From CAYSUS01 sp964434165 (GTDB taxonomy: Bacteria > Planctomycetota > Planctomycetia > Pirellulales > Thermoguttaceae): a DNA stretch of 8,653 nt. The stretch is taken from contig CAYSUS010000184.1 in NCBI GenBank assembly GCA_964434165.1, forward strand, positions 1 through 8,653, in the 5' to 3' direction. A program made the translations under genes and the position numbers. Below the pieces are notes generated by a model. It worked only from the letters and a program-made list of their open reading frames with translations, was not told where the DNA came from and ran no database searches. Below, piece by piece: positions 6,782 to 8,653 of the stretch (position 1 is its first letter; each line of letters starts with the position of its first letter).

Positions 6782-7756
6782 ATGTCGCGCCCCCGCACCG
6801 GTTTCACGCTCGTGGAGATGCTGGTGGTCATCGGCATCATCGTGCTCCTCGCCGCCCTGCTGCTGCCGGCGATCCAGGCCGCGCGGGAGAGCGCCCGCTC
6901 GACCCAGTGCCAGAGCAATCTCCGCCAGATCGCCATGGGCGCGCTGCATTACTCCGACCGCTGGGACAGCATCCTCCCGCCCTTCAAGTGGGACTTCAAG
7001 GGCCGACCGATCCGTGTGACCATCGGCGATGACGTGGACGCGATTATGGTCGATACGCCCCGCTGGCCCACGATCCTCTCCCCGTACTGGGGAGGCACCT
7101 TCGACCTGGACGAGTACCGCGCGCTGAGCACCGCCACCGGCAAGATCGACGACTCGATCGCCGTGATTACCAACCGTGTTCTGATCTGCCCGGACGCCCC
7201 CGAGCGGAACGTGATCCGCAGCGTCGGATACGGGTACAACTACCAGTTCCTCGGCAACACGCGGCCCAAGCACCACGACAACCCCAGCGAGCTTCCCGGC
7301 GCGCGGTTCGCCTGCTTCCCCGTGTCGGTCGCCCGCGTGACGGCGGCCCACATGACGGTAGCCTTCGCCGACTGCATGGGATCGGCCGGCGAGCTCCCCT
7401 CGCGTCACCGCCTGCCGTATAGCGGGACGGAGCGCCTCATCGACTCGGTGGGCAATCATGGTTACACGCTCGATCCGCCGCGATCGCACACGCCCGACGG
7501 CGTGGATTTCAGCAACGCGCATTACGGCCCGGCGCACTGCACCTCCGATTCCCGGATGTGCCCGGTCGAGCCGCGGCACGCGGGCCGGGCGAACGTCGTG
7601 TTCCTCGACGGCCACACCGCCTCCATGACACCCGAAGAGTTGGGCTACTCGGTGAACCTCGACGGCTCGGTTAACCGCAACGGGATCACCAACAAGTACT
7701 TCAGCGGCAAGGCCGTGGACATGAACCCCGCGCCGTGCGATTCGGACCGGCCGTAA
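6782..7756 (+). CDS. Prepilin-type H-X9-DG protein (DUF1559 family)
   Basis: This 324-residue protein starts with a type IV pilin-like signal, MSRPRTG followed by FTLVEMLVVIGIIVLLAALL: cleavage by prepilin peptidase after Gly7 would leave Phe at +1 and Glu at +5, as in prepilins and type II secretion pseudopilins. The hydrophobic helix (8-30) continues into a helical part, IQAARESARSTQCQSNLRQI (31-50), usual in this family. Near the C-terminus HAGRANVVFLDGH (266-278) is the H-X9-DG signature, with His266 and Asp276-Gly277. The body is a predicted extracytoplasmic domain with several cysteines (43, 136, 178, 198, 253, 260, 319). Such proteins occur in dozens to hundreds of copies in planctomycete genomes; their exact role is unknown, though an envelope or secretion-related assembly is assumed. 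It is divergent from the sigma factor gene and has its own ribosome binding site. Length is within the normal range. Confidence 0.93.
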   Translation: MSRPRTGFTLVEMLVVIGIIVLLAALLLPAIQAARESARSTQCQSNLRQIAMGALHYSDRWDSILPPFKWDFKGRPIRVTIGDDVDAIMVDTPRWPTILSPYWGGTFDLDEYRALSTATGKIDDSIAVITNRVLICPDAPERNVIRSVGYGYNYQFLGNTRPKHHDNPSELPGARFACFPVSVARVTAAHMTVAFADCMGSAGELPSRHRLPYSGTERLIDSVGNHGYTLDPPRSHTPDGVDFSNAHYGPAHCTSDSRMCPVEPRHAGRANVVFLDGHTASMTPEELGYSVNLDGSVNRNGITNKYFSGKAVDMNPAPCDSDRP

Positions 7757-8122
7757 GGTGACGTCGTGGCATGCCACGCTCTTCACTTGCGGGAGTCAAG
7801 CCGTGAGCTGGATGTCGAAACCCTGCGGACCGGCGCGTGCCCACCAAAGACGAGCTGGCCTGCGTCTTCCCGGCGACCGATCCGCCGTTCACGAACACGC
7901 CATGCGCGAAGGACCGCAAGACGGCCACTGCCTCCAACTCGTATTGGACCGCCGATCTCGACACCCGACGCGAGGACGACGCCTGCATTTACAGGTGGCC
8001 TGGGGAAGGCGGTGCGAACAACTGCTCCGCCACCTGCAACTACGGCTGCGTAGGCTGCGTGCACGATCCGATCCGGGCGCGCAGATCGCGCTGCCCCGTG
8101 GCAGGCACACACCGTGTGCCTG
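7757..8122. other. 366 bp between convergent genes, palindromes and a doubtful ORF
   Basis: The stretch lies between the end of the prepilin-like gene and the end of the cytochrome gene. It holds the palindrome at 7765-7778, a cysteine-rich plus-strand reading frame from 7837 and a strong hairpin at 8098-8126. I see no tRNA, no transposase remnants and no direct repeats flanking it. If the cysteine-rich frame is not a gene, the whole stretch is non-coding. Confidence 0.5.
7765..7778. repeat. Perfect palindrome after the prepilin-like gene
   Basis: CGTGGCATGCCACG is a perfect 14-base palindrome located eight bases past the TAA stop (7754-7756) of the prepilin-like gene. A second, imperfect stem could form between CACG (7775-7778) and CGTG (7801-7804), with CTT and AAG pairing inside it. 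There is no T-run. It could be a transcript-end structure, a protein binding site or one copy of a dispersed palindrome. Confidence 0.45.
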
Positions 8123-8142
8123 CTACTGGAGCGAGGGGATGA
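7837..8142 (+). CDS. Possible small cysteine-rich hypothetical protein or gene remnant
   Basis: A 101-codon frame opens with GTG at 7837 and ends with TGA at 8140-8142. I do not recognise it. Up to about codon 78 its codons end mostly in G or C and its composition (Asp, Lys, Thr, Asn, Trp, Tyr) is unlike the Arg/Pro/Gly/Ala-rich shadows in GC-rich DNA, which suggests real or recently real coding. Cysteines are at 9, 23, 50, 63, 67, 71, 74 and 86; the cluster CSATCNYGCVGC (63-74) has the spacing C-X3-C-X3-C-X2-C, which could bind a metal or form disulfides. Against it: no ribosome binding site before the GTG, an in-frame TGA at 7804-7806 just upstream, no signal peptide, and a tail that runs through the hairpin at 8098-8126 and overlaps the convergent cytochrome gene by 20 bases. 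It may be the 3' piece of a decayed gene whose start was lost. Confidence 0.35.
   Translation: MPTKDELACVFPATDPPFTNTPCAKDRKTATASNSYWTADLDTRREDDACIYRWPGEGGANNCSATCNYGCVGCVHDPIRARRSRCPVAGTHRVPATGARG
8098..8126. terminator. Strong hairpin between convergent genes, bidirectional terminator candidate
   Basis: GCAGGCACAC (8101-8110) pairs perfectly with GTGTGCCTGC (8114-8123) around a 3-base loop, ACC; three more pairs, one of them G-U, extend the stem to 13 bp (8098-8100 with 8124-8126). The right arm carries the TAG stop codon (8125-8123) of the minus-strand cytochrome gene. There is no T-run on either side. The position between converging genes suggests a bidirectional transcript-end structure, but it may equally be a copy of a dispersed palindrome; from memory, similar GGCAGGCACAC palindromes are frequent in planctomycetes. 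Confidence 0.55.
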
Positions 8143-8653
8143 CCACCTCGCCGCGGGCTTGCGCGGCGGGGTCCTCGTAGGCCCCCAGAAACTCCGAGTT
8201 GCAGTCCAGCCACAGCGTGATGCGGTGGAAATCCTCAGCCGAGAGTTCCACGCCGTGGTGGCTCTCGTCGAGGTATTTCAAGAGCGGCGCGGCGCGGGCG
8301 CCGAAGCGGCCCGCCTCCGTGCGCGAACCCCCGTGCCGCGGATCGCGGATCGACCCGTTGCCCACGTGGTAGTAGAAGCCGTACTTGCCGGCCAGGTTGT
8401 TGTACGATCGGGTGAACCCGTTTTTCTCCACCACGCCGGCCAGATCGAGGGCCCTCTTCTCCTCGTGGCAGGCCACGCAGTTGCGATCGAGCACGGGCTG
8501 CACCAGGCGCACGTAGCTGAACCGACGCGAGCCCTCCACGTCGGGCTCGATCTTCGACGGCCCGCGCCGCAGGGCCAGCGGCTGCACCTTGGGCGCGGTG
8601 GGCGGGCGGTGCTTGCGCTCGTGGCAGCCCTGGCACGTGAGCCGCTCGCCCGG
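8123..8653 (-). CDS. Diheme c-type cytochrome, hydrazine synthase alpha-like domain (partial, 3' end)
   Basis: The gene enters from beyond the right edge; its last 176 codons are seen. Two haem c attachment sites are present: CQGCH (visible residues 7-11; 8635-8621) and CVACH (59-63; 8479-8465), separated by a segment with ALRRGPSKIEPDVEGS. After the second haem come KYGFYYHVGNGSIRDPRHGG, RTEAGRFGARAAPLLKYLD and EDFHRITLWLDCNSEFLGAY. This pattern (GKFGARAS-like, HHGV, RITLWLDxNSxFxG) matches, from memory, the middle domain of the hydrazine synthase alpha subunit and its many homologues in planctomycetes that do not perform anammox. The protein should be exported, as haem c is attached outside the cytoplasm; the signal peptide and any N-terminal domain lie outside the window. 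An internal GTG at 8587 is not the start, since the first CXXCH lies upstream in frame. No other hydrazine synthase subunit is visible, so hydrazine synthesis should not be assumed; the real reaction is unknown. Confidence 0.82.
   Translation of the reverse strand, partial: PGERLTCQGCHERKHRPPTAPKVQPLALRRGPSKIEPDVEGSRRFSYVRLVQPVLDRNCVACHEEKRALDLAGVVEKNGFTRSYNNLAGKYGFYYHVGNGSIRDPRHGGSRTEAGRFGARAAPLLKYLDESHHGVELSAEDFHRITLWLDCNSEFLGAYEDPAAQARGEVVIPSLQ

Noticed and set aside
6601..6936. N-terminal extension of the sigma factor by 112 residues
   Set aside because: The extra part is antisense to the prepilin-like gene and its upstream region and resembles no sigma factor N-terminus; the ATG at 6600 has a GAAGGA upstream.
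6665..7786. 373-codon minus-strand frame opposite the prepilin-like gene
   Set aside because: It is His/Arg/Val/Ala-rich shadow sequence; the plus strand has the prepilin signal and H-X9-DG motif.
1..8653. CRISPR array, insertion sequence or phage genes
   Set aside because: No regularly spaced direct repeats, transposase motifs, terminal inverted repeats with target duplications, or phage structural genes were seen.

Overview
The window is high-GC DNA that looks like chromosomal sequence from a member of the Planctomycetota. No taxonomic marker is present, so this rests on gene content. The clues are a prepilin-type protein with the H-X9-DG signature (DUF1559 type), an ECF-like sigma factor next to a large membrane Ser/Thr kinase with a C-terminal repeat region, a Gfo/Idh/MocA oxidoreductase with remains of an export signal, and a c-type cytochrome protein related to the middle domain of the hydrazine synthase alpha subunit. 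Paralogues of these families are very numerous in planctomycetes.

Layout, left to right. Bases 1-229 are non-coding with a possible hairpin; the first 60 bases are clearly lower in GC. Four genes follow on the minus strand, in transcription order: sigma factor (6600-5980), Ser/Thr kinase (5966-3168), MFS transporter (3095-1689) and Gfo/Idh/MocA oxidoreductase (1546-230). Sigma factor and kinase are tightly linked: the kinase ribosome binding site overlaps the sigma stop codon. The MFS gene follows closely. The oxidoreductase is separated by 142 bp containing a good promoter candidate, so it may be its own unit. A 181 bp intergenic region separates the sigma gene from the divergent prepilin-like gene (6782-7756, plus). 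After it comes a 366 bp stretch with two palindromes around a short cysteine-rich reading frame of uncertain reality. The window ends inside the 3' part of a minus-strand c-type cytochrome gene (8653-8123) with two CXXCH motifs.

How the genes may work together: the sigma factor and kinase are most simply a signalling pair in which the kinase senses something through its repeat domain beyond the membrane and the sigma factor changes transcription. The MFS transporter may be an output or just a passenger. The oxidoreductase, prepilin-like protein and cytochrome show no sequence link to this pair.

I do not see an unmistakable new system. The points most worth a second look are the cysteine-rich reading frame between palindromes, the lost twin-arginine motif of the oxidoreductase, hairpins that embed stop codons at two genes, the sigma-kinase-transporter unit, and the hydrazine-synthase-like diheme protein. 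All family assignments come from reading motifs by eye; no database search was possible.
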